Below, in pieces: positions 39,097 to 52,880 of a stretch of 64,000 nucleotides of DNA. The position numbers and the translations under genes are program-made. Under the pieces are notes generated by a model. That model searched no databases and was not told where the DNA came from. It worked only from the letters and a program-made list of their open reading frames with translations. Position 1 is the first letter of the stretch; each line of letters starts with the position of its first letter. The stretch comes from Atherinomorus stipes (Eukaryota; Chordata; Actinopteri; Atheriniformes; Atherinidae): positions 310,001 through 374,000 of the forward strand of contig JALJCO010007119.1 in the NCBI GenBank assembly GCA_023101725.1. Direction: 5' to 3'.

Positions 39097-42000
39097 TATA
39101 TAACTGAAGGGCGAAATCATTTGTAATGCCACCAATTGGTTTGTTGATGACTGCTTTTTCTCGAGCCAGAGGTTCCCACGTTTAACAAGAGCAAGGAATT
39201 AAAGATTGCGCCCTAAAAGCTGACTGGACAAAAGTCATGCTTCTTTGCAATATGTAAGCTGAAAAAACTAAGAAATTATTTGCAGAAAAAATGCCAGCAC
39301 ATTGGTAAGAAGGGAAGGGGCCATAGAGCCAGATGTGTTACCGAGGGGGCACCAAACAAAACCATCTGATGTCAACTTCACATCCAGCATAGGATAGATA
39401 CATCCAGAACTGGTATCTTTAGTTTTAAAAGAGCCTTTGTTGAAAAGGTTTTAAATAAAATAAATTTCGGATTAAGTTGATGAATAATTGAGTTTAAAAA
39501 GTGAAGTGAAAAAGATGGATCTATATCTATGTATATGGATCTATATGGTTTAAAGAGGGAAGTTGTATAGAGCGTCCAAATAGATTGCATACCATCCAGT
39601 AAAATAAAGGTAAGAATTTTTAAGACTGTCAACAAATCCTGCTTCAAGTCGTATACATAAGTAAAAGGTGTGCAGAAAACAATATGGCGTACCACCCATT
39701 TCTCATGTTAACCTAGCCACCTCAGCTGCAAACAACCTGGCTCAGCATTGATGCAACAAGCTGAAACACAGATTTCTGCATGCTACCCCTACAGAAAAAG
39801 CTGGGCCAGGTGTTTGGATCTGCACCTCTTACCTCACCGAGTATTTGTGTACACCATCAGTATACCAAAGTTTTTAAGGGGAGAAGATCTTGTTTTATGT
39901 CAGATAGGTTCTATGGAAGTAAGGTCAGAGAAACACAAAAAAAAACCCTTGGCTACAAACTGTGTGTTTTTGTCAGCTGAGGGATGCAGCGAAGGGATCG
40001 AGGGAGCAACGGGAGGAGGGAGGTGAGGGATGGGGGAGGAGAAGAGAGGGGGAAAAAAGCCCTCAGCCAAGCCATCAAGTTGAACATTGAACTTCACAGT
40101 AGTAGCTGCCTTTCTATGCCTCTCCTTTTGATGTTACCTCCAAAGCAAAGGATCAAAGGCTTGGAGTGTGGCGTGGGGAAGTCCCAAGCTCTTAGCCTGC
40201 CAGCCTGTTATATATGCAAAAGTCTACGCCAAAAGAGAGGGAGTCAGGCAGAGAGAAAGAGACAGAAAATGCAAGAGAGGGGGGTGAAAAAAAAGAGGAA
40301 GCTTGCATGGAATGTGGCTAAATTGTATGTTTTGTCTAATGAATGACAGGAGGATGATGCAACCAGCCAGCTAGTTACAGTGTGACGTAGCCAGGGATAA
40401 AGCGCGCACACACAACTTTTAAAGAACAGTCACTTGACACTCAGAGGGCTGGGCATAAAGGCGAGGAATGGGACGGGACGTGGTGGCAGTGTGTGTGTTA
40501 CCCTCACAACGTCCCGTCAAATCCACACAAGCTTCCTCACTCCAACCCCCAGCTCCTCTTCAACATCAAGGGGGTGAGAGTCTGTCGTCTTGACATAAAT
40601 ATACAGAGTGCCGTTAAAGTGAGGACTACAGTAAACACAGTGCACATGAAATCCTGGTTGTGTCTCACTGGAGCAGAGACACACACACACACACACACTG
40701 TGGGCTCAGCTGGGCCACAGAGCGGAGCAGAGGTGTGCTAAAATTGACAAATCTCTATGAGACAAACACAATCCACGCACACACACACAGACACAAACAC
40801 ACTCACACACACCCTTTCCCCAAGGCTGTAGGATTAAGAGGTCCAGCTGGCTGACAGCAAGCCCTTCCTTCCCACGTATCCCGTCGATCTCGCCCCCTCT
40901 CTCACACACCAACCCTCCACAGCCCCTCCCACACCTCCATCCCCTCATCCAACTCACCTATCCTGCCAGGACACACCTGAGTATGCCACTTACACCACAC
41001 CCAAGTATTTGGCGACACTTTACAAATCCTCAAGATGAATATGGGGGGGGGGGTGTGCTTCACATCAGCAGCTTGTCAATCCATCTAGTCTTCCTGTCTG
41101 TGATGTTTGCTGGATTCTTCCCCAAGAGTCATGGGAGTGAGCGATGGAGGAGGAGCGGGGGAAAAAGGAGGAGTGAGGATGATGTGATGCTGATGATAGA
41201 AATAAGTGAAAGTAAAGCAGACAGAGTGACGAAAGACAGCACAAGCTGCCATGTCACTGTAGATGTGTCTCAACAAAAATGTGCTGCATGCGACCAGGGA
41301 GTTGTCTGAGAGGTTCAGGGTGTATTTCACTGTGAAAGTTAGGATTATCTTCGTAAATTCAGGCAAGCAATTAATGAAAGAGGAGAATAAACCAGAAGGG
41401 AAGTCAGTGCATAACATGAGTGCATGAATGACTTGGTTCTTCAAACGCTTTCTATACACCAAAGAGAGGGGAAGTGAAACCACGCGAACCAAATGCCATC
41501 AGCAGGTGAAACATATAGCAGTTTAGATGTTTCAGTGACTTTTAGGAAACGTAACATGTTTCATTTGACCCCCCCACACACACAAACACACGAAAAGCAC
41601 ATCAGCTATTCATATTTGCTTTCAGGCCCCAGACTAACAGATCACACATACTGCAGGAATTCCTCGGCTTTATTGATAACTGCAGTGCCAGAGGTGAGTG
41701 GCAGACTTTATGTGGGTGAAAGATAAAGCAAGTTTAGGTGAAGACCCAAACAAGAGCAGCAGCAATGGAGTCTTACTTCAGCTGTGATCAAATCCAGAGG
41801 ATGTTAAAGGTGGGTTTGTGGCTGCCAAGCCCCACTGAACAGCTAATGAGAACCGAAAAATGGTGGAAAAAACACCACTGACAAGGGCAGATTGCTACCA
41901 CAGATAGGGTTGGGTGGGGTATAGGAGGTGGAAAAAAATAAAAACAGACAAGGCAGCGGTGTAAGGATAGAATAAGAATTAGGGAGTGAGAAATGTAGAA

Positions 42001-45000
42001 GGGAGAGAGCGGGAGATGGAAGGCAGGAAAAAAAATTCACAATGATGACACGTAAGTGCAAAGAGCGATTAAGGATTTACTTTCAAAAGGACTCCCATTG
42101 ATCTTTTTTGATAGACCTGCAATAAATCAAACCGGATTGACTCGCATGAGAACCAAGCCTAATCCTTTAGTCAGATCCAGGAGAACTCCAACCAAACCAG
42201 CTGTTAATTTAGGCTTTACAAGATAAAGCGGGAGAAATCCAACCTGATGTACCCTAGGGCAGAGGCTTACATCATCTCTGTAAAGCAATCAACTTATTGC
42301 CAGTTCAGAGAGGTAATCAGAGCACATACTGAGAGGGAGAAGAAGAAGAAGAGAGGGGAGAGATTGCTGGGTGGAGGGAGGTAGAAAGAGAAAAAGGAAG
42401 ACAAGAGATGGCTGAAGAGGTTGGAGAGAAAATAGAAGCATAGTAATATAAGAAAGAAAAAAGACTTTTTTCCCCGGATGCTGGACAGATACATGAGTCT
42501 CAAAACAATGAAGCTTAACTTTGAGAGGAAAAAAAAAAAACATGTTTACACAGAATTCGACTCCAATTATCCCCTGAGTTTGAAGATGAAACAGGGAGAA
42601 GCTTGCTAGCTGCAAACAGTGGCTCTCTGGGCTGACAGCAGGGACTGGAGGATGGATTCAGTCCCCGTCTCTCTCCCTCCACACCACCCTGTAATTTCCC
42701 TGGAGGCCGGCTCAGACCTTGTCCCCATCCCCAGCAGCCAATGCCACCTCAGCCGGGCCTTACCAGCCATACTGTGGCTGCACCATAGCACAACCATAGT
42801 AATTAAAATGGTTATTTTTGTTTGGGGGAACAAGAGGGATTTTTTTCTCCGCGCTCTGGGCGGAAGCATTGCAAGACACCATCCAGGCCACACTGACTAA
42901 CCCATGCTGGTGTTTTTCAAACAGTTGCACACCGTTTTCTGTGAGCACATTTACTGCATGTCATCTGGGTGCTATGGGGGTTTTAGTTCCTCTTTCTCAG
43001 ATGGATATGTGACACCACATTGGATGACAAAGATGAAGCCTTAAAAAGCCACACAAACCCCCTCACACCACACACCGACACAAAGACTCATTAGCTCCCC
43101 ATCTCCCTTGTCTTTACTGTCCTGTTTACGGCGCAAAACAACCAGATCAGGACTGAAATCCAATCAGAGTGCTTCGCAGGGCCCTTCACGTCGGCCTCAC
43201 ATGAGAGCTGAGGAGAAGCAGGCCTTGTAGTCTCTGGACACTGTCCAAGGGAAGCCAAACCTCAGGAGTCCAAACAAAACCTCACATAAAATCAGAGTTA
43301 AAACAGCAGCCTCTATTCAGCCTATCATGACCCCACCAGCACACACACAAACACACACTCTCTGACCCCTGCCTGCCTATCCTCTCCTGGTTACACTGTA
43401 TGCACACAGGGATCATGCAGACTTCAGCAGGGCTCCTCTAGAATTGCTGAGCTGAGTGAGGCTTGGCGACTTGGGCTTTGACATGGTCTTGTTGGTGTGT
43501 GTATATATGAACGCACACACACACACTCGTATACAGGACGCGTCCATGTAAAGACTGCCACTTAAGCTCAACTCACATCAGCCTGTGCTATCTTTAGCAG
43601 CTGGGCTAAACTTTTAAAACCGCAAAACAACCCCCCCCCCCCCCTCCTCTTCCTGGCCAACCAGCCTCCTCTGACTTCAAATAAGACAGACTGGCTCTTT
43701 GGCAGTGGCTGCCCACTGGCACCTCCCTCCACGGCCACAAGGTCACACGTTTAATTACACAGAAAGTAGTAATCTCACCAGACAGATGGCAAGCAGGCCG
43801 CCTCTTAATTATTTTATGCCCAATTGAATCATTACTGATGTTATTTACGAAAATATGGCATGCTGAAAACACTACAAAAGTGGATTTGCGATACAAGCAG
43901 GGGGGTTGTGGGGTCAAGGCAGTGTTGGGACAGGCAGATGCACGTCTTGCCAAGCAACTGTGACTCAGATCAAAAAGGCGTCAAGAACACAAGCACGACT
44001 GTGTTAGCTTTTGGGAAAAATTGGAAGCTTAATGCCACAGTGATCAGTGCCAGAAAAAACACATCCTTTCTTTTTCTTGAAACCGAGTCTGGTACAGAAC
44101 ATCGGCCTGTGTGGAAACAGTCGGCTCCCAGCAGCTCAGCTGAGGAAACCGCACGACAAGGCCAATTTAAAACGTGAGGAAAGTGTCTGCCGTTTTAAAG
44201 AAGGCCAAGACAAAAATAAAAAGTCAAATAAGGAAAAGAGTTCTGGTTACTAGAGTTTTCTTTTCCTCTTAAGGACAACCAGTTTGACATTGGGGAGAAT
44301 CCCTGTAGACTCGACTGCTTTCCTGAAAAACCCTGAATGGCGAGCACGAGCCGCCTCCTCTCATCCACCCCATTTCCCTGTTGATGCCTCGCTCATTGTT
44401 TCTTAGCTCCTCCTGCCAATAGCTTCTGTGAACAATTAGAGGTCGACTTTCCCAGCGTTTCAGACCGCAGCATCTCCAGTCTCTGGCCAGGAAGCTCCAG
44501 TGACTGAGCCGCTGTGCCAGAGACAAGATTCTCCACAAGTTCCGGTCTGAGTTCTGCTCCAACTGTTAGTGAGGCCTCTCTCAGCCAGTTTGTGATAGAA
44601 AACGACCGCAAAGCTAAATAACAGCGCTGACTGGAGTCATTAATGTCAAGCACAAGATGTTTTGAGGGGAGATCATTTCTGAGTGTGTGGGGGCTTCCAC
44701 TCGGATGCCATAACTTGGCTGAAATTGCCTAGTTTGGGTAACTCCTGCTTCCACCAACGGATGTCATAATGAATCCAAACTTCATGTCTTAATATATCAT
44801 TTACAAGTGAAAGATATATTTCATTTAAAATGATCAAAACTTGTTGGTTCAACTTTGTGCTACTGGTGAGTATACTAAGTGTGGAAGCTCCACTGGCTGG
44901 GAATATTTGAGAGGCATGTCTACTCGTGTAAAATGATCTCTGGGAGCATATAGAAAACTTCCATGATTTTTTTTTTCCTGTCTGAGTCAGGGTGAAGAAT

Positions 45001-45785
45001 TCCTCTGGCCTATAGATGGTAGACAGCAGTTGTTCTCCCATGGGGTGGAGAAGGGTGGGGGGCAAGCATTTGGAAAGAAGCGGGCAGACGTATGAGGAGA
45101 AAATGATGACTAGATCTGCATATTTGCAGCACAGGATTTTTTGGGGTTTCCAGGACTCCAAATGATCCCAAAGGCAAGTGCAAAAAGAATATGAGAAGAG
45201 TCCATGAAACTTCCCCTTGAAGGCTCGGAGGAGTTACAGTAATGGCTCCCAGGCACATCTACAACACCATCACCCTGAGAGGACAGGGCTGGAGGGGGGG
45301 GTTTCCTGTTCGGCTTTCCAGTTGTGGAGTTGCTCTGCTCGGGAGAAAAACTGCACCACTGTTTAATGGCACAATGTTCGCACTACTTTACATGTCTAAG
45401 ACAATAAAACCCTTCACCGAGGGGGTGGTGGAGACTTTTTATATGATATCTCACATTCCTCAAGCCATGTTGCAATAAAAATTAACTTTTGAATTAAAAC
45501 CAACCAGAAACTCAAGTTTAACCCATTATTGAATTATATTTAGGAAGCATTTAATTCTTTTTCTTCATTAAGGTCACATGTGCAAAAGAAAAGAAAAGTC
45601 GACTGCACACATCTTGTGGTTGTTGGTACTGATGAGCACAAGCCTCAACTGTAATGTACTTGGCTGCATGTGTGCAGATCTGTTGCAACCTGGTCTTTGA
45701 TATTTACCTCAAAGTTCAACTATCTAATTTACATTTAGAGAACTACACTCCATTATTTCTAACAATAGATGTGCAAAGACTTGAT
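39097..45785. other. intron 3, middle segment
   Basis: Unique sequence with CA tracts (40679-40698; interrupted at 40777-40812), a poly-C run (43631-43644) and purine-rich DNA (about 42325-42470). A CAAAG-rich cluster with a GATCAAAGG TCF/LEF-type site lies at 40141-40159. The 162-codon frame at 44673-45161 has no ATG start and no recognised family. Confidence 0.55.
40141..40159 (+). promoter_or_regulatory. CAAAG cluster with TCF/LEF-type site
   Basis: CAAAGCAAAGGATCAAAGG: three CAAAG cores in 19 bases, the last in GATCAAAGG, an optimal TCF/LEF match. The significance of one such site in 64 kb is low. Confidence 0.3.
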
Positions 45786-45794
45786 AGTAGGTAT

Positions 45795-46053
45795 AAGGTC
45801 TGAACGATATCGACAAAATGTCATATCCTGATATTCATGCCAGACATCTCAATATTGATACGATATGACTATGGGTTTGTTGAAAACAAAGCACTTTTGT
45901 GGAAAGTGCAGTTTTGTTTGTGACTTCCAGAGCTTTACATGCAGGACAAGTTCAGGGGAAACCTATATCTTTTATATAGATGCTTTTTCGATATTAATAT
46001 CTTGAATGTTCATATCTGGATATAGATACAATAACGGTATATCTTTCAGCCCT
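45795..46053. mobile_element. short hAT-type MITE with exact target duplication
   Basis: About 259 bp bounded by AAGGTCTGAACGATATCG on the left and ATATCTTTCAGCCCT on the right, imperfect inverted copies (AGGGCTGAAAGATAT). The same 9-mer AGTAGGTAT flanks both sides (45786-45794 and 46054-46062); 8 bp is the hAT size and one base may be shared with the end. Inside are GATATTCATGCC and ATTGATACGATATGA repeats. No ORF. The exact duplication suggests a younger insertion than the other two. Confidence 0.75.
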
Positions 46054-47459
46054 AGTAGGTATGGTAAACCCAGTGGCTACAGGAGCTGCACCAACAGGCG
46101 CACACAACAAATCTAAGCCACTGGACTGCATGGATTCCTGCTTATTTCACCCCCCTCTGTCAGGGAATTCTAGCTGATGCCGTCTCCCAGTGGCCCACAC
46201 TTGACCGTGGGCCCTGCAGTTTTTCCCCAGCTGCTGTATGGCAGGCATGGGTGGCAGCGCCGGCACCTGTCTTTGACAAGCCTCGGCATTCACACCGACT
46301 CTGGTTTCGGAAGGCCGGCTGCCTGGCAGTCAGGTGACATATGCTAACACACACTTTCTCTGACACAGACTCCAATCCAGATCTACTAAACCAAGAGGCA
46401 CTTAAGCGTGATCCCAACCACTTAAAAAGCATCGGCATCACAGAGAGCGAGGTCTTAGCCTCTCACGTCGCTCTCTCTCTTTCTGTCTGATAGCAAACCC
46501 TGCCCAGATTCAGGCTGCGGCTTGAAGCTGTAAACCAAAGCTTCCCTCAACGCCTCTCACCCATCCGCCTATGCTCTAACCACTGTTTTTGCATACCACT
46601 CAGCTTGTGTAACTGTTGAGTGGTTTCGCTCCACCAAGACAATAGCTGTGTTACACACTGAGCAGAGTAAAGCCATCTAAAGTCAAAACACATACAAGGA
46701 AAACCAGCAAAAAAACAAAAAATAAAACACAGAACTTCAACCAATTAGAAATTTGGTTTCCAGAGGCTGAGATTTCTCAGGTGACCTGGTTACAGTGTAC
46801 AATACAATCATAACTTACTGTATAACTAAAGAGTTCACAGAGAGTATCAAAGTCGGTTAGGGTCAGAATTCATTGCAACAGAATTAACAAACACATAAAC
46901 CCTCTGGCAACATAGTTTGTTTATTTATTCAGCTTCCTAATTACACAGAAATTAAAGGTTTGTAAATACACTACTTGATAAATTGATAGTAGGAGACATT
47001 TGGATGGTCACAGTCTGGCTACACCTGCTGCATACAGAAAAAACAGTCGTTTAACTTGTGGGACGACGAGGGGTGGGGAGGGGTGCTGCTGACAGGACCT
47101 GATTGAGCTCTTGGTATGGCAAAGCATTCTGGTACTCACTCTGCTGCCCAGCAGACCACAGCCATGTTTCCGCACCTCATTTGCAAAGCAATCCCGCTTC
47201 CCTCCCACTCAGTGCACTCAGTGCATCTTTTTGTCATTTCCATGACCGGGCTCCATTGGTTTTGTCCACTGAAACGCCAAGTGGTGCAGGAGTGGTGGAA
47301 AGTATGGAGCTAGATCTCAAGGAGACTGCTCTGCATCCAAAGAGCATCTTCACATGTAGCCCCCTGCTCCATAAAAACAAAGAGAAACACACACCCCACC
47401 AATCGACTGAGCCAACACACACTCACCTCTTCCCTTGCCTGACTAATGTGCCCTGACAC

Positions 47460-47720
47460 TCGTACATCACCCATAAATTGGCCAAATGAATTAACCACGG
47501 CCCCTGCTTAGCTTTACGGGCCTTAAATGGATTTTCTCCTCTCCAGGTCTGTCCAATAATTGCATTTATCCATCTTGTTGAAGCCAGGTTTACACACTCG
47601 CAGAGATCATGCCAATCCCTGGATACATTTTCCGCTCTGGTGGCAAGAGTAGAGGGGATTTGTCATCGGATCATAACAGGGTAATTCAAACAACAATTAG
47701 CTTGACAACTCCATCGTATG
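47460..47720. promoter_or_regulatory. candidate regulatory block, intron 3
   Basis: Non-repetitive, mixed composition with many homeodomain-type cores (AATTAG, TAATTG, TTAATT) and retained CpGs. It resembles vertebrate conserved non-coding elements by composition only. Confidence 0.2.
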
Positions 47721-50700
47721 TCAACGTCTGTCTCCTTGTTGGACGGCATCTTGGTTAGAGCAACGAGGTGCCTTTTACCTCTTCATCTGTCTGCATGTTG
47801 CCCTTCTCTCTCGTCTCAGTGTGATAAAGCAGAGCCTTGTAAGACTTTTTATCTATCATCCAAGCCTCCAGGTTAAAGCAGCAAACACCCGCAGCAGGGA
47901 AGAAAGTAGTGGCTACGAGTCTTCATTGTTCATCGGCACATTCAGACAGAGAGGCAGGGTGAAGGCAGAGCTGTGAACACTGGCATCAGCGGGGGTCATC
48001 TCCACACTTGTGAATGTTTGAACAGAAGTGCATTAGACACTGGGGGGGCCCAACGGACAATTCAGCTATGTAAACATGCAGCAACTTCCTTCCCTCCAGT
48101 CCTTCAGGCCTGCACTGAGACAAGCCACTGTTTAAACAGCACACACAGCATTCCTGTGCCTGGGCCCCGGCCAGCTGCTGCATCCTCACTGCAGGCCTGG
48201 CTGCCTGAGCAGAGACAGATACAGGCCTTACAACCGCAAGGGTCATCCACAACCAGACAAAGGCCTTTTATACACATGCAAAACTGGATTCATCTCCTAG
48301 AAATGCTCCAGAGCCCTGTGCTAGCCACTTAATTGCTGGCTGCCATAGTCCATACCGACCTCCCACGGAAGAGAGATTAGGGAAAGTCATCACATCACTA
48401 AAAGGTTCCTTCCTGAAACTTAACTATGTGATTCCATCTATAATGACAAAGCTGAAAATTTATCTTTATTGATATTTGAAATATGCAAAGCGTGGCAGAC
48501 AATAAAGATAGAGAAGGCAGTAAAGCAGAGATAAAGAACCCCCTGGTTCTAAAGTGCAGAGTGACGTGCATCACATGACACAAAGGCCATGCCCGTTTAA
48601 TGATGCTGGTCTCTAATCTCAACTTTCATTATAACTGAACCGAGGGTTTCAAGTTTACAGTTAACATCTGAAATGAACCTTTGGTGTACATACCAAGGGA
48701 CAGAAAATAACTTTTCCTCTGACAATATATTTTTAATGAATAAAATACCCTTTTTTTATTAGTTTTTCTTTATGAAAAAAAATACTCTACAATGCTTCTT
48801 TCTGCTCCAGTTGAACCATCATATCAAATTAAAAGACTGACCTTAAGGTTTTATATGCAGCATTTACAGGCCACACGCTCCCTCTTCCTATACCTACCAA
48901 TGACGGGCTTTAAATTTCATGAGCCTATTTTAGGACTTTGAGACAAGTTGCTGTTTCCAGACTAAGACAAAAATTTTAAAGAAGTACTGCCACTGGGGAA
49001 TCTGCTGGAAAAAGACTTGCATCCCACTTTGGGTCAGGATTCATCAGCAGGAAAACCAGGATGTGGAATAATCATCCTCGAGCATTACTGAGCCAAAGTA
49101 TGTAAATTTAAGTACGGGAACATGTGCTGCACTAATCTACGCTTAATATTTAACACAGAGATCTCCTAAATCAGCTGTCATTCAGGCTTTGGTTTTATCA
49201 GAGGAAGACTACAATCGCTGCTTCCTCCCCGTGTCAATGCCTCGGCACTGGACACGATCCGAGCCGCCAGCAGCTGCGAGCTGCAGGTCATTATTCCAAT
49301 CAAATAGCAGTTTCAGGGTGACTAGATTGCATTGTTTTCCACCTCAACAGTACCACATTCCCTGTTGCCTATCTGTTTGTCTGCCAGTTCATTTTGGTTG
49401 CTGTTTGTCTGTCTCCCCGTCCATCTGTGCGTTCAGGCTGCATGGCGAAGGCCACTCCTCTCACCTCGGGGACAGTTGTCCAAACAAGACACTCCATTCA
49501 CTCTGACCCCTCCAGGGAGAAAGACAATTGACAATTCACTTCCACAAGTCAATTTGTTCACTTTTGGAATTGACCCTGAACACTGCTGTCACACGGGCCT
49601 CACGCTGGAGAGGACTGAATACATAATGAGACAGAGAGGGGGTGACAACTATTCTTTTTTAGGCTAAAAAAATGCAAACACATACCCAATATATATCTTT
49701 AAAATCAAATTAATTTAAATGAAGAATGAAGCATGCAGTCATTAAATTGATTCGGCTTCTCGCATTTGCATGATGCTGCATTTTGAAGTATTAAAAGAAA
49801 AAAAAAAACATCATCATCGATGCAACGGTTGGCAAGTCAGTGCTCATGTGCTTTAGGTGCAGGCCATGTGTGGATGTGACAAGCTGTTCACATGAAATGT
49901 TATCTAGTGCTGTACACAAGTTGACAGCTGTCTCTTTGTAAGAGGCGTATTATTATTGTGTGTAAATAGGTTTCTAACAGCTGGTTAAAGAGCTCACATG
50001 GGAATTTACTCTTAATCTGTTTTCCACTGGAATTGGTTCATCAGCTAGAGGAGAGGGGAAAAAAAGAAAAAGAATGTAGCGCTGCTCCAAACTGCAGAGT
50101 AAAGAGGTTACATTTTATTAGCCTTGTGCATTTTTAAGTAATCTTGCCAACAATTTTTTCAAAATCCCACCATAATCCGCAGATTAGTAGATGAATTTAT
50201 TTCTGCTCGCACTCTAAAACCTCCCTCACCTTTCGCAGGCAGCTATGAATCCACAACCTTTAAAACGACAAACAGGCGGACGATCACCTCATTAGCCGAC
50301 TCCCTTCGCTTCCAAAAAGACCACGCACACAACCGCGCACACGCTCCTCGGAGCTTATCCTGCTACAATTAAAAGTTTAATTAGTAGATTAAAAATACAT
50401 TGACTGGAGTTTTATCACCTTAAACTCCTCCATTATGTGTTTAGCACACATAACTGCCTCCTTCCCTTCTGAGCCATTTTGAACAGATTATCTGCATACT
50501 GAAATTCCCTTGACTGCATCAGGACGGGAGATGCAAAAACAAGACTGCTGTTGAACGCCATCTGCATCATACATCACGCACAATGTAGCTGAGCCAATGT
50601 TGATGCAGAATTTATAATTATTTAGGTTTTTATATCTTCATATGAGATAAAATATTGCAGAATTGCGTGATGCACAAGTTAAAGTAAAGGATCTTGTTTG

Positions 50701-52589
50701 CTTATATGAGGGATGTCCATGTAGTTTCTACGACCATACTGATAGACTGATATAATTTTTAAAAAAGGGAAGAAAAACAAGTGGGAGAACGGTATTTGAA
50801 GAGGATATAAGCATGAATGGCATTCTTCTTCTATGGTATGTTCCAAGGCATTTTACCACATCCATAAAAGGCTGGTGTACCACAGGTGTTCACTGCACAC
50901 TGGCACAGCTAGTCATTATCCAACCCAATGTGATCATTAAGGGCTGTGATGGCAGTGTGGCACCTCCTCCCCATGTGCATTGAGACATGTGCACACATAC
51001 ACACACGCACACACACAAAAACCCTCCAATATAGCAGTTTTCTTCTTTTTTTTTAACTCAGTTTGTTATATGTATGTGTGAGGGAAGCTGGAAAGCATGT
51101 CAGTGCTGGTGCACTTTGACCCTTCCCAAACACACTGCGATCCAAACAGAAGGTCAGCACCACCGGAATTCCACCAGCGTCACAGCGACCCTCGCACCCT
51201 GCACGGAGCTTTTAAGGTAAATTTTTCCTATGACGATGGCAGTGGGAAGACAAACCTGGGAGAAAAGGGGCGGGAGGAGGCCGAAACCCACAGACATGAA
51301 CGCATGCTTAGTCACCAAGCATGGCAAAAAAAAAGAAAAAACTAAAACTCTCCTATGTTCAGTTTTAGTCCCCTTTTTTCTCCCCCCTCACACGGGAAGA
51401 TAAATGTGAAGCCCAGGGGCACTATTGTTTGGACATCTAACCAGGAACTGTCGCTGCTCTCATTGCCCTGGCATTAACAGCAATTATGCGCTCTATTCAG
51501 ACGGCTTTTGTGCGTCCGACCCCCCGGGCCCCCCCACTGTCGCTCCTCCACTAACACACATTTCCCGCTTTTAAAGCCCCCCCTTCTACTCTGCTGCTGG
51601 TGAACTGATTTGGCTACTGGAGCACTCTGGAGCCATTATGAATGAACTTCCAGAAACATGCACATTCAGGCAAGCAGAGGAACCCACATACCAAAAGTAT
51701 TTCTGAACTGATATCCGAGCTCAAAGAATTCCTCACATAATCTCTGGATTCCTTCTCCTGAATTAAAATACTGCGAGAATGTAGTTAGAGCTCCATTTAC
51801 AGAGTCAGTGCTGTCTTGCTAAAGGGCAACATCGGCTCATTAATTGTGGCATTCTCTGAAAAAAATACAGATTGTGGGTTATAATCTCTTGAAACTAGCT
51901 AATCCAAACCCAACCCCTAACCTTTATAGCTAAAAGATGCGATCAATAGTCATTAACTTTATCTTTTCAAGCTGATGCAGCAGCAACGCTGCCAATAAAA
52001 TCTCAAATCGTCAGTGAGGACTTCAATTCATCTTATCACAATTTTCAACAAGTACGTACATGTCAACCAATATCAGGTTTCCAGTAAAGGAAAGCAGGAG
52101 CAGGATGGTTGATGGTGAATTTAAATTTATTTTGTTTGTTTGTTTTAGGGTCGGGGGGGTTGTTTCACATATAACATGTCAACATAATAACGTAATAAAC
52201 AAGCCAGAAAAAAAGACAAACCCCAGCACAGCGGCCAGACTGGGACAATCGCTTGCATTGCAAATGTTGGTTTCTCTCACCGTTGGCTTTATATACGAAA
52301 TGCACTTCATAAATAAATTTCCTCATTTATTGGATAAATGAGCTAATGCCAACTTTCTCATTACATCAAACCAAATTATCTGGCAAGTGTCTGATCATCT
52401 GAAACATTTCCATGTATGTTCTTTTAACTTCACATTGGGGTCCCATAACTGTTTTGTTTTTTTCAAATTCTGAGGTGTCTGATCAAGTTTAATCAAAAAA
52501 GCCCAATTTTAAGAAAATTGAAAAAATGTATAGACATTGTCCACTCATTAAAGTCTTTTTGTGTCCTTATTTGAAAAATTGCGTTGGGA

Positions 52590-52880
52590 GAAAGAAACTC
52601 CACAGAATAAGTTCAGAGATCAAAATTAACGTGTGCCGTTTATGTTGCGATAAAAAAATATTGTGAACACTCGCACCCTAAAAACTAGCCTAATAACATG
52701 TTCAGTAAACAAAAATTAAACAAATTAATCTCCTTTTTTTCATATTCACTCAAACCAAATGTGGTTTGTGTTTGTCGTATTTCAGGTATTGCTTTTGGTG
52801 ACTTGCGTTCAATCACCTCTTCTTCTTCTCTGTTAACAGCCGCGCAACTTGCCTGTACTGCCACCCTCTGGTAATGCTAG
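52590..52880. mobile_element. possible old DNA-transposon remnant
   Basis: Contains AGATCAAAATTAACGTGTGC (about 52617-52636) and, at 52815-52875, CTTCTTCTTCTCTGTTAACA followed by TGTACTGCCACCCTCTGG, phrases common near the ends of fish DNA transposons. No terminal repeats or target duplication identified. Confidence 0.25.

Noticed and set aside
44673..45161. 162-codon minus-strand frame in intron 3
   Set aside because: It begins at TTG, has no recognised domain and shows no codon pattern suggesting selection.
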